Notes under the pieces: generated by a model
Databases searched by the model: none
What the model was told of the DNA's origin: nothing
Seen by the model: only the letters and a program-made list of their open reading frames with translations
NCBI GenBank assembly: GCA_025463965.1
Contig: JAODBN010000139.1
Span: 1-8,459 of the forward strand
DNA: 8,459 bases
From: Acidimicrobiaceae bacterium
GTDB lineage: Bacteria > Actinomycetota > Acidimicrobiia > Acidimicrobiales > Bog-793
Direction of reading: 5' to 3'
Shown here: positions 1-5,657 of the stretch, piece after piece
How positions within the stretch are numbered: the stretch's first letter is position 1
Layout of the letters: each line of letters opens with the position of its first letter
Position numbers and translations under genes: made by a program

Positions 1-1270
1 GGGTGCTCGTCTTCCCTGCGCCGTTGCGGCCAATGAGAGCGACGATCTCCCCGGCCCCGATCGCGAGGCCGACGTTGTTGAGCGCTCTCGCGCCGCTGGC
101 ATACGTTAGACCCACCTGATGGAGCTGCAGGACGACTGTTTCCGGGGGCCGGGAGTCTTCGGACGCCGTTGCCGGCGAGGGGCGATCCTCGACATGCGTC
201 GCACGCTCGGGCTGCTCCGCCGTCTGCGAACGGCGTTGCATGCGCCGCTCGATGCGCCGGCCGGTCGAGGAGAACAGTCCTGCCAAGCCTTGCGGCTGAT
301 ACAGGAGGAAGGCGAGCACGAGGATGCCGAAGATGGCGTTATTGACGTAGTAGATGTTATTGCTGAGCCAGACTGAAGCAGGGAGCGAGGTCGGAAGGCG
401 GCTCGTGAGATTCGAGAGGACGTATGGGGCGACCGTCACGAGCGTCGCAGATGCGACGACTCCCGCGATCGAGCCCAGGCCGCCGATGATGATGATCGAG
501 ACGAAGGTCAGGGCGAACGTCAGCGAGAACGTCGAGTCGAAGACGCTGCGCGTGTAGTAGGCAAGCAACCCGCCGGAGAAGCTGATGAGCGCGGAGCTCT
601 GGACGAATGCGGTGAGCTTCCAACGGCGGACGTCGATGCCCATGACCGCGGCCGCGACCTCTCCCTCCTTGACCGCCAGCCAGATGCGCCCGGGCTCTCG
701 CGCGTAGATGTTGCGCAGGCCGACGATGACGAGGACGAGAAGGGCGGCCAGCCCGAGGAAGAGCGAGCGCCCCCGGAACGTGAACCCGCCGATCGCCGGC
801 TCAGGCAGCGGGAAACCCGCGTAGTGCTGGGTCCTCGACTCGTATTCAAGGCTGCCGTACTGGGTGAAGAACTGAAGCGCCAAAGTGGAGAGCGCGAGAT
901 AGAGGCCCCGCAGGCGCAGCGCAGGAAGGCCGAAAATCAACCCGACAATGCCGCCGGCGACGGCGGCCAGGGCGAGTGCGCCGGGAAGGGGGACGGCGTG
1001 CTCGGAGGCCGTTGCGGTGACGTAGGCGCCGATCGCCATGAAGGCGGCGCTTCCGATCGAGACCTGGCCGGCTCGTCCTTGGATCCAATCGAGGCCGAGA
1101 GCGCTGATCGCATAGATGACGACGAGGCCGGCGACATAGCGGTCGAAGTCGTTCCCGCCATACGTCACCCACAGGATCGCGGCGGCGAGCGCCAGCCAGC
1201 CCGTGGCCGAGGCGAAAAGGCCGCGCAGACGCTGCAGCGCATCGAAACCGTTGAAAGGTACGGCGCTCAT
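1..1270 (-). CDS. livM: Fused LivM-type permease / LivG-type ATPase, C-terminus beyond window
   Basis: This is an inner-membrane component of a branched-chain-amino-acid-type (HAAT) ABC importer. The frame opens at ATG 1268-1270 and stays open for 423 codons to the window edge. Residues 1-335 are a LivM permease: repeated hydrophobic segments, the signature GQVSIGSAAFMAIGAY at 68-83, and the conserved cytoplasmic loop IIGGLGSIAG near 261-270. A charged, proline-rich linker (about 336-377) follows. From about 378 an ABC ATPase domain begins, with Walker A GRNGAGKTST at 414-423 (lysine 420) as the last residues visible. Signature loop, Walker B and stop lie outside. The start is 5 bp after the livH stop, with AAGG about 11 nt upstream, so the two are co-transcribed and probably translationally coupled. 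LivM-LivG fusions are known in this family, but separate genes are the textbook arrangement. The substrate cannot be read from this protein. Confidence 0.9.
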   Translation of the reverse strand, partial: MSAVPFNGFDALQRLRGLFASATGWLALAAAILWVTYGGNDFDRYVAGLVVIYAISALGLDWIQGRAGQVSIGSAAFMAIGAYVTATASEHAVPLPGALALAAVAGGIVGLIFGLPALRLRGLYLALSTLALQFFTQYGSLEYESRTQHYAGFPLPEPAIGGFTFRGRSLFLGLAALLVLVIVGLRNIYAREPGRIWLAVKEGEVAAAVMGIDVRRWKLTAFVQSSALISFSGGLLAYYTRSVFDSTFSLTFALTFVSIIIIGGLGSIAGVVASATLVTVAPYVLSNLTSRLPTSLPASVWLSNNIYYVNNAIFGILVLAFLLYQPQGLAGLFSSTGRRIERRMQRRSQTAEQPERATHVEDRPSPATASEDSRPPETVVLQLHQVGLTYASGARALNNVGLAIGAGEIVALIGRNGAGKTST

Positions 1271-1275
1271 AGGCG

Positions 1276-2157
1276 TCAGATCCTTATGACGGCGCGTGAC
1301 CCGAAGAGTCCAGTCGGCCGCAGGAGGAGCATGAGCAGCAGCGCTGCGTAGGCCATCGGGTCGACCCAGCTTCCGCCAAGGTACTGAAGCACGAGGTTCT
1401 GGATCGCGGCAATGAGCACGCCGCCCGCCATGGCGCCTTTGAGCGAGTCGACGCCTCCCACGATCACGACGGGGAACACCAAGAGGCCGACCTGGCCGAC
1501 CGACACCGGGTCGACCGCCCCGACCTGAAGCGCGATCGCGATTCCGGCGATCGCGGCACAAAGCGACGAGATAGCCCACGCCATCGCCGACACCGCGTGT
1601 ACGCGGACCTTCATCAGGGCCGCAAGCTGTGTCGAATCGGCGACCGCCCGAGTCTGAACGCCGAGCGAGGTTCGCTGCAGCACAAGCTCGAAGCAGGCGA
1701 TGAGCGCGATCGAAGCGATCACCGCGAGCGCGTCCACCCGAGTGAATTGGACGCCGAAGATGGAGAAAAACGTGCCGGCCCGGAAAAACACGGGCAGCGG
1801 GCGCTCATTGGCTCCCCAGATCATCGAGGTCGCGGTCTGCACAACAATGCTGAGGCCTAGCGTGGCGATGACGGTCACGAAGAGGTCTGCTCCCGTGAGC
1901 CGATGGAGAAAGGCGGCGTAGACGACGGCCCCGATGGCCGACACGATCAACACTGCGATGACGAACGCAACGAAGAAGGGGAGATGGAGGCTGGCCGTGC
2001 ACGAATAAAGGGCGTACGCGCCGACGACCATGAAAGAGCCTTGCGCGAAGTTGACGACGCCTGTTGATCGGAACAACGTCACGAATCCGATCCCCATGAG
2101 CGCGTAAAGGCTTCCGAGGACGATCGTGTTTGCTATGAGCAAGTTCGCTGTAGTCAC
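1276..2157 (-). CDS. livH: LivH-type ABC importer permease
   Basis: This 293-residue membrane protein is the LivH half of a HAAT-family importer and pairs with the LivM domain encoded next to it. It is strongly hydrophobic throughout. It carries the LivH signature NFAQGSFMVVGAY at 36-48 and the C-terminal conserved loop GGVDSLKGAMAGG at 234-246, which in this family contacts the ATPase. Length is normal for LivH. The start is GTG (minus strand, 2155-2157), supported by AGGTGG six bases upstream. The stop is followed after 5 bp by the next permease/ATPase gene. Upstream, 146 bp separate it from the binding-protein gene, a gap that contains a strong hairpin, so expression may be lower than that of the binding protein. 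The family call is secure; the transported compound is not. Confidence 0.92.
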   Translation of the reverse strand: MTTANLLIANTIVLGSLYALMGIGFVTLFRSTGVVNFAQGSFMVVGAYALYSCTASLHLPFFVAFVIAVLIVSAIGAVVYAAFLHRLTGADLFVTVIATLGLSIVVQTATSMIWGANERPLPVFFRAGTFFSIFGVQFTRVDALAVIASIALIACFELVLQRTSLGVQTRAVADSTQLAALMKVRVHAVSAMAWAISSLCAAIAGIAIALQVGAVDPVSVGQVGLLVFPVVIVGGVDSLKGAMAGGVLIAAIQNLVLQYLGGSWVDPMAYAALLLMLLLRPTGLFGSRAVIRI

Positions 2158-2163
2158 TGCGTT

Positions 2164-2182
2164 CCACCTGGCCCGTTGGGCC
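2164..2182 (-). promoter_or_regulatory. livH ribosome binding site with adjoining small hairpin
   Basis: On the minus strand AGGTGG (2164-2169) lies six bases before the GTG start of livH and decides that start. Immediately upstream is a dyad, GGCCC-N3-GGGCC in plus-strand terms (2170-2182), able to form a 5-bp stem that abuts the SD without covering it. The RBS is convincing; any regulatory role of the small stem is inference. Confidence 0.5.
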
Positions 2183-2251
2183 GAGCACGCCAGTTAGTTC
2201 GAGATTGACCCCTCGGATGCCCTGGGTAGCGGGCGATGTACTCGATGTGAG

Positions 2252-2293
2252 CGGACGAGGGCGCGCGGCCTCTTGGCCGCGCGCCCTCGTCCG
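2252..2293 (-). terminator. Perfect 19-bp hairpin after binding-protein gene (attenuator or mRNA stabiliser)
   Basis: Bases 2252-2270 and 2275-2293 are exact reverse complements, giving a 19-bp GC-rich stem with a 4-base loop (TCTT plus, AAGA minus). It begins about 10 bp after the TAG stop of the binding-protein gene and lies about 95 bp before livH, inside what should be one operon. No T-tract follows it on the minus strand, nor on the plus strand. It is therefore not a textbook Rho-independent terminator. Hairpins between a binding-protein gene and its permease genes are known to protect the upstream mRNA or attenuate read-through, raising binding protein over membrane parts. That role is inferred; the structure is seen directly. 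Confidence 0.65.
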
Positions 2294-2303
2294 GAACTAC
2301 CTA

Positions 2304-3533
2304 CTACTGATTGCCGACTCTCAGCCGGCCGAGGACGAGCGTCGGCGCGGCAAAGGGCTGTAGCCATTGATACGCACCGAGCGAAGTGACGGGTTGGTGG
2401 TTCGTTGGACTCAGGTTGACATTGCCGCTGATGATGCCCTTTGTGTTGAAGTGCGTTTTGTTGAGCTGAGCCTGGAGCTTCACTCCCGAACAGGGCCACC
2501 CGCACCGCTGAAGTGCGTTACCGATGATCAAGCCCTGCAGGTAGCCGCGCAAGACGTATGCAGCGTTCGGATTCACGCCTTCCGCATTCGCCAACCTCAC
2601 AAACTGACTGATACCCGGCTCCTTGGAGCTCGGTGCCCCATAACCAAGGGCGGAGAGGTAGTAGAACTGTTTGTCATTGATCGCCTGGACGGTTGTCCAT
2701 GCTGGAACGTCATAGCTGACCACTGGGAACGGATTGCCCGCCGCCTTCAGCTGGTTCATCCCTGCTGTTACCCAGGCATCGTTGCCTGCGCCGAGGAGCA
2801 TGACGTCCGGCTTTGACGCGATGACGTTCGAGATCTCGCTGCTCATGTCGATCGCGCTGATCGGGACGATCTGCGTGGTGACGTTGTTCCACCCCCATTG
2901 CTGGGCGATGCTGTGGATTTCGTCATTCCACTGGTTGATGGCTGCCGATCCCGTCGAGAAGAGCACAGCAATGCGGATGCTCTTATCTCCCGGATGGGCC
3001 TTCTGCATCAGGATCCGCGCCATGTTCATCATGGGCACCGCATATGCGGCTTGATCGACGAGGGTCGCGAAGACCCAGGGGTTCGCAGGACGGACCGTGG
3101 ACGACTCTGCGAGACCGCAAATCTCCGGGACCTTGTACTGGGTCAGGACCGGGACATTTGCCGTACAGATAACGCTGTACATCACACCCGCGATCATGAT
3201 CGCGTGATCCTGCGTGATCAGCTGCGTGACGTTGGCGACGCCGCGGTTGACCTGGCTGTCGTCGTCGTCGGCGATCATCTTCACCGGGTGGTGATTGATG
3301 CCGCCGTGCTTGTTGACGTAGTCCCAGTACGCGTTGAGGCCGGACTTCAGACCGAGCCCGAGGTAGCCGAAGTTGCTCGTGAAGTCGCTGGTGAACCCGA
3401 TGACGTAAGGCGCTGCACTCTTTGTGCTGTGAGTACGACTCGCGCTCGCAGAACTTGCGCTCATGGCGATCAGAACTCCGACGATGCAGAGCGCGCTGAT
3501 CGTCGCCGCTGTGACCCTCCGCTTACCTTTCAC
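2304..3533 (-). CDS. HAAT-family ABC importer substrate-binding protein (type 1 periplasmic-binding fold)
   Basis: This 409-residue protein captures the transported solute outside the cell and delivers it to the LivH/LivM permease encoded downstream. Residues 1-32 form a signal peptide: basic MKGKRR, a hydrophobic core, then a serine/alanine stretch ending in ASA-type cleavage sites. Its only cysteine (C16) is inside the core and is not in a lipobox, so a lipid anchor is not predicted. From about 42 the mature protein follows the Peripla_BP_6 pattern: a beta strand YVIGFTSDF, a VNKHGGIN segment near 73-80, an acidic DDDDS turn at 89-93, LITQDH then IAGV near 105-117. Cysteine pairs C123/C139 and C344/C348 could form disulfides. 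The GTG start has a tandem SD 8-12 bases upstream and no usable in-frame start lies farther out. The gene leads the importer operon and is divergent from dhaKL, which argues for a substrate other than amino acids, but the ligand is unknown. Confidence 0.9.
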   Translation of the reverse strand: MKGKRRVTAATISALCIVGVLIAMSASSASASRTHSTKSAAPYVIGFTSDFTSNFGYLGLGLKSGLNAYWDYVNKHGGINHHPVKMIADDDDSQVNRGVANVTQLITQDHAIMIAGVMYSVICTANVPVLTQYKVPEICGLAESSTVRPANPWVFATLVDQAAYAVPMMNMARILMQKAHPGDKSIRIAVLFSTGSAAINQWNDEIHSIAQQWGWNNVTTQIVPISAIDMSSEISNVIASKPDVMLLGAGNDAWVTAGMNQLKAAGNPFPVVSYDVPAWTTVQAINDKQFYYLSALGYGAPSSKEPGISQFVRLANAEGVNPNAAYVLRGYLQGLIIGNALQRCGWPCSGVKLQAQLNKTHFNTKGIISGNVNLSPTNHQPVTSLGAYQWLQPFAAPTLVLGRLRVGNQ

Positions 3534-3541
3534 GGTTGAAT

Positions 3542-3552
3542 CCCTCCTCCTT
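3542..3552 (-). promoter_or_regulatory. Tandem Shine-Dalgarno of the binding-protein gene
   Basis: On the minus strand the stretch AAGGAGGAGGG holds two overlapping AGGAGG-type anti-16S matches, ending 8 and 12 bases before the GTG start at 3533. It fixes the start and predicts strong translation, as expected for an abundant binding protein. Confidence 0.75.
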
Positions 3553-3564
3553 AGCTCACAGCCT

Positions 3565-3583
3565 CTTCGCTACCGGCGCGAAG
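3565..3583. promoter_or_regulatory. Inverted repeat CTTCGC-N7-GCGAAG in the importer leader
   Basis: Bases 3565-3570 and 3578-3583 are exact reverse complements around a 7-base centre, 32 to 50 bp upstream of the binding-protein start. It could be a regulator site or a leader-mRNA hairpin just upstream of the SD. A 6-bp arm in GC-rich DNA can also arise by chance. Confidence 0.3.
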
Positions 3584-3622
3584 CTGGCCGTGAAGCCATT
3601 TACAGTTCGGAAGTAATCCCCG

Positions 3623-3642
3623 CCGGCATGTGTCTATGCCGG
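3623..3642. promoter_or_regulatory. Inverted repeat CCGGCAT-N6-ATGCCGG
   Basis: Seven-base arms at 3623-3629 and 3636-3642 are exact reverse complements around a 6-base centre, a 20-bp dyad in the importer leader. The size and spacing suit a dimeric regulator or an RNA hairpin. No T-tract follows on either strand, so it is not called a terminator. Confidence 0.35.
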
Positions 3643-3839
3643 GCTTGGCCGAAGAAGCGTGTCGCCTCCTTCCGGTTGGTCAAGAGCGGCAACTCGAAGT
3701 CGCTGCCCGCGGGCGACTCACGCGTCCCGAGGCCCACGACAGCGAGGCGTTCCTCGACCGGAGAGGAGGGCGCCGCGCTGGCCGACTGCCATTTTGGGTT
3801 GATCGTCACGAGCCCTGGCTCCTCGCCCTCCGCTGTCTC

Positions 3840-3866
3840 TTGGCACTCTTGTGTGACTTGTATACT
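3840..3866 (+). promoter_or_regulatory. Candidate promoter for the dhaK-dhaL-VOC operon
   Basis: TTGGCA at 3840-3845 and TATACT at 3861-3866 resemble sigma-70-type -35 and -10 boxes pointing toward dhaK. The -10 matches five of six consensus positions. The 15-base spacer is shorter than the usual 17, which lowers confidence. The predicted leader before dhaK would be about 90 nt. Confidence 0.4.
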
Positions 3867-3885
3867 CGCTAGGACTTTGTACTCG
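3856..3885. promoter_or_regulatory. Direct-repeat operator candidate ACTTGTATACTCG / ACTTTGTACTCG
   Basis: Two near-identical elements at 3856-3868 and 3874-3885 start 18 bases apart and differ by one substitution and one indel. The first contains the palindrome GTATAC. One covers the plus-strand -10 candidate and the other the minus-strand -10 candidate, so a single regulator bound here could control both operons. The repeat is seen directly; the operator function is inferred. No regulator gene lies in the window. Confidence 0.4.
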
Positions 3886-3905
3886 ATTCGGGATCGAAGT
3901 GTCAA
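3876..3905 (-). promoter_or_regulatory. Candidate promoter for the importer operon
   Basis: On the minus strand TTGACA (3905-3900), a perfect -35 box, is followed after 18 bases by TACAAA (3881-3876), matching four of six -10 positions. Transcription would begin near 3869, leaving a leader of roughly 330 nt before the binding-protein start. A TCGAT-N5-ATCGA dyad (3883-3897) sits in the spacer. Confidence 0.4.
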
Positions 3906-3965
3906 GCGATGCGGCCGGGCGGCCCTTTACGTAGTGGGCTGTTCGGCCGTCCAGGCAAAGAGCCG

Positions 3966-4973
3966 ATGCCGATGAGGAAGCTCATCAACGAGCCATCCCG
4001 GTTCGTAGACGAGATGCTCGCAGGGCTCGTGCTCGCCTTTCCCCAGCGAGTGCGACAACTTCCGGACGAGCCGCGGGCGATCGTGAGCGCGGCCGGGGAC
4101 TTCGACGGCCGGGTGACAATCGCCACCGGTGGAGGGTCCGGCCATCTCCCTGTCTTCGTGGGATATGTCGGGAGGGCCCTCGTCGACGGATGCGCGGTCG
4201 GGAACGTGTTTGCGTCTCCGAGCGCCGACCAGATGCTGGCTGTGACGCGTGCGATCAGCGGAGGGAAGGGCGTCCTCTACGTGTATGGGAACTACAGCGG
4301 GGACGGCTTGAACTTCGACCTCGCGGCAGAGCTTGCGGCCGCGGAAGGCATTCCCGTCGCGACGGTGCGCGTCTCGGACGACGTCGCGTCGGCGCCCCCC
4401 GAGCGGATGGACGAGCGGCGTGGAGTCGCTGGGATCTACTTCGTCTACAAGGTGGCCGGTGCGTGCGCTGCGAGCGGTGCGGGTCTCGCCGACGTTGCGG
4501 CAGTCGCCGCCCGAGCGGCGGCAGCAACTCGCAGCATGGGCGTAGCTGTAGGCCCGTGCGTGCTCCCCGAGGTGGGACACGCGAACTTCGACCTTCCCGC
4601 CGGCGAGATGGAGATCGGCATGGGGATCCACGGCGAGCCTGGTGTGGAGCGGGGGCAGCTTCTGTCGGCGAACGAGGTCGCAGATTCACTCATCACGCGG
4701 CTCGTCGCGGACTTCGATCCGCCTGAGAGTTCCGACTTCGCCGTCTTGGTCAACGGGCTCGGCGCAACACCACCGGAGGAGCTCTTTATCCTCTATGCGC
4801 GCGCTCACGAAGCGCTCGTCGAGCGCGGACACAGCATCAAGCGCGCGTTCGTCGGTGAATACGCGACATCTCTGGAAATGGCCGGGGCCTCGATCTCTCT
4901 CATGCGCCTCGACGCCGAGCTGGCGGGCTATTTGGCTGCGACTGGCGACGCGCCTCTGACGATGCTCGGATGA
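3966..4973 (+). CDS. dhaK: DhaK-type dihydroxyacetone kinase subunit (substrate-binding)
   Basis: DhaK binds dihydroxyacetone or a related hydroxy-ketone covalently through a histidine, and DhaL transfers phosphate to it in the cytoplasm. This 335-residue protein aligns to the family from its first residues (MRKLINEPSRFVDEML). It carries GGGSGHLP at 55-62 (His60), NYSGD ending at Asp113, the block DERRGVAGIYFVYKVAGA, and EMEIGMGIHGEPG, whose His222 corresponds to the substrate-linking His218 of E. coli DhaK. The distal TSLEMAGASISLMRLD block is also present. Most family members read GGGSGHEP, so leucine at 61 is unusual and borders the pocket. ATG 3966 was chosen. ATG 3972 gives the exact family N-terminus and is equally possible; the in-frame ATG at 3909 adds residues with no family counterpart. 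The stop overlaps the dhaL start. The true substrate could be another triose or tetrulose. Confidence 0.9.
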   Translation: MPMRKLINEPSRFVDEMLAGLVLAFPQRVRQLPDEPRAIVSAAGDFDGRVTIATGGGSGHLPVFVGYVGRALVDGCAVGNVFASPSADQMLAVTRAISGGKGVLYVYGNYSGDGLNFDLAAELAAAEGIPVATVRVSDDVASAPPERMDERRGVAGIYFVYKVAGACAASGAGLADVAAVAARAAAATRSMGVAVGPCVLPEVGHANFDLPAGEMEIGMGIHGEPGVERGQLLSANEVADSLITRLVADFDPPESSDFAVLVNGLGATPPEELFILYARAHEALVERGHSIKRAFVGEYATSLEMAGASISLMRLDAELAGYLAATGDAPLTMLG

Positions 4974-5614
4974 GCGTCCCGGAGTTGACCCGCCACCGCC
5001 TCCGCGCATCCCTGTTGCTCGCCTGCGATCGCTTCGCAGGCTCGAGCGAGGAGCTCTGTGCGCTCGATGCCGCCGCTGGGGACGGAGACCTCGGAGCAAC
5101 CCTCGCAACCGGTTTCAAGGCGGTTGCGGAGAAGCTGCCCGATCTTGGCGAGGTTTCGCCAGGCGCGATGCTCGTCGAAGTGGGGAACGAGTTGGCGCGT
5201 AAGGCGCCGTCGACGATCGGAACGCTCCTTGCGTGGGCTCACATAATGGCTGGGCGGGAGCTGGAGGGCGTCGAAGCTCTGTCCCCGGCCGACGTCGCAA
5301 CGTTCTTTCGATCTGCTCAAAAGGCCGTGTCCGACCGGGGTAAGGCGAAGCCGGGCGAGCGCACGGTCCTCGATGCGATGTTCCCGTCGGCAGACGCCGC
5401 GGAGTGCGCTGCGTCGAAGGGCCAGGACGTGATCGACATCTTCAGGAGCGCTGCCGCGGCGGCCGCTTCTGGAGCAGAAGAGACGACCGGCATGTCTCCC
5501 CGACATGGACGAGCGGGGTGGATCGGGGAGCGGGCCAAGGGCAAGCCCGACGCAGGGGCGACGGCATGGGCGATCTACGTCTCGGCGCTGGCCGACGGAG
5601 TCTCGCTCGGCTAG
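4970..5614 (+). CDS. dhaL: DhaL-type dihydroxyacetone kinase subunit (nucleotide-binding), divergent
   Basis: DhaL is the all-helical nucleotide-binding partner that phosphorylates the ketone held on DhaK. The protein is 214 residues, normal for DhaL. LDAAAGDGDLG (32-42) supplies the three magnesium aspartates D33, D38 and D40. KAPSTIGTLLAWA (78-90) occupies the helix-capping phosphate loop, GERTVLDA (129-136) follows, and RAGWIGERAKGKPDAGA (181-197) is the C-terminal nucleotide lid. Against the common family pattern, leucine replaces histidine in GDGDHG, the loop usually written GG(T/A)SGxL is altered, arginine replaces lysine in GDKT, and DAGA replaces DPGA. The start ATG overlaps the dhaK stop as ATGA, so the two subunits are translationally coupled. 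No DhaM phosphotransferase gene is present in the window, so whether ATP or a PTS phosphoprotein is the donor is not decided here. Confidence 0.85.
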   Translation: MSVPELTRHRLRASLLLACDRFAGSSEELCALDAAAGDGDLGATLATGFKAVAEKLPDLGEVSPGAMLVEVGNELARKAPSTIGTLLAWAHIMAGRELEGVEALSPADVATFFRSAQKAVSDRGKAKPGERTVLDAMFPSADAAECAASKGQDVIDIFRSAAAAAASGAEETTGMSPRHGRAGWIGERAKGKPDAGATAWAIYVSALADGVSLG

Positions 5615-5657
5615 TCGAGTTGGAGCCACGCAAACGAACCGTGGATCGGAGGATCCG

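Larger units (their letters stand above)
3534..3965. other. Divergent control region without a convincing gene
   Basis: These 432 bases separate the minus-strand importer operon from the plus-strand kinase operon. Open frames exist on both strands (for example TTG 3905 to 3600, minus, 101 codons), but none has a recognisable domain, a good SD or a protein-like composition, so no gene is called. The region holds candidate promoters in both directions between 3840 and 3905, a direct repeat at 3856-3885, and dyads at 3565-3583, 3623-3642 and 3883-3897. If the minus promoter candidate is real, the importer mRNA has an untranslated leader of roughly 330 nt. No known riboswitch class was recognised by eye. 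Confidence 0.5.

Noticed and set aside
2252..2293. Classic Rho-independent terminator
   Set aside because: The stem is perfect but no T-tract follows on either strand; kept instead as an attenuator or stabiliser candidate.
2898..3539. 213-codon plus-strand open frame opposite the binding-protein gene
   Set aside because: Antisense shadow of a well-supported gene; Arg/Asp/Val-rich composition with no domain.
3600..3905. 101-codon minus-strand open frame from TTG in the divergent control region
   Set aside because: Its TTG is the TTGACA of the promoter candidate, it has no SD, no recognisable domain and biased composition; chance opening in GC-rich DNA is more likely.
3909..3965. Longer dhaK start at ATG 3909
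   Set aside because: The extra 19 residues have no counterpart at the DhaK N-terminus, which begins at MRKLIN; no SD precedes 3909.
5505..5657. Longer VOC start at 5505 inside dhaL
   Set aside because: It reads dhaL out of frame; ATG 5658 has GGAGG at proper spacing and the fold begins right after it.
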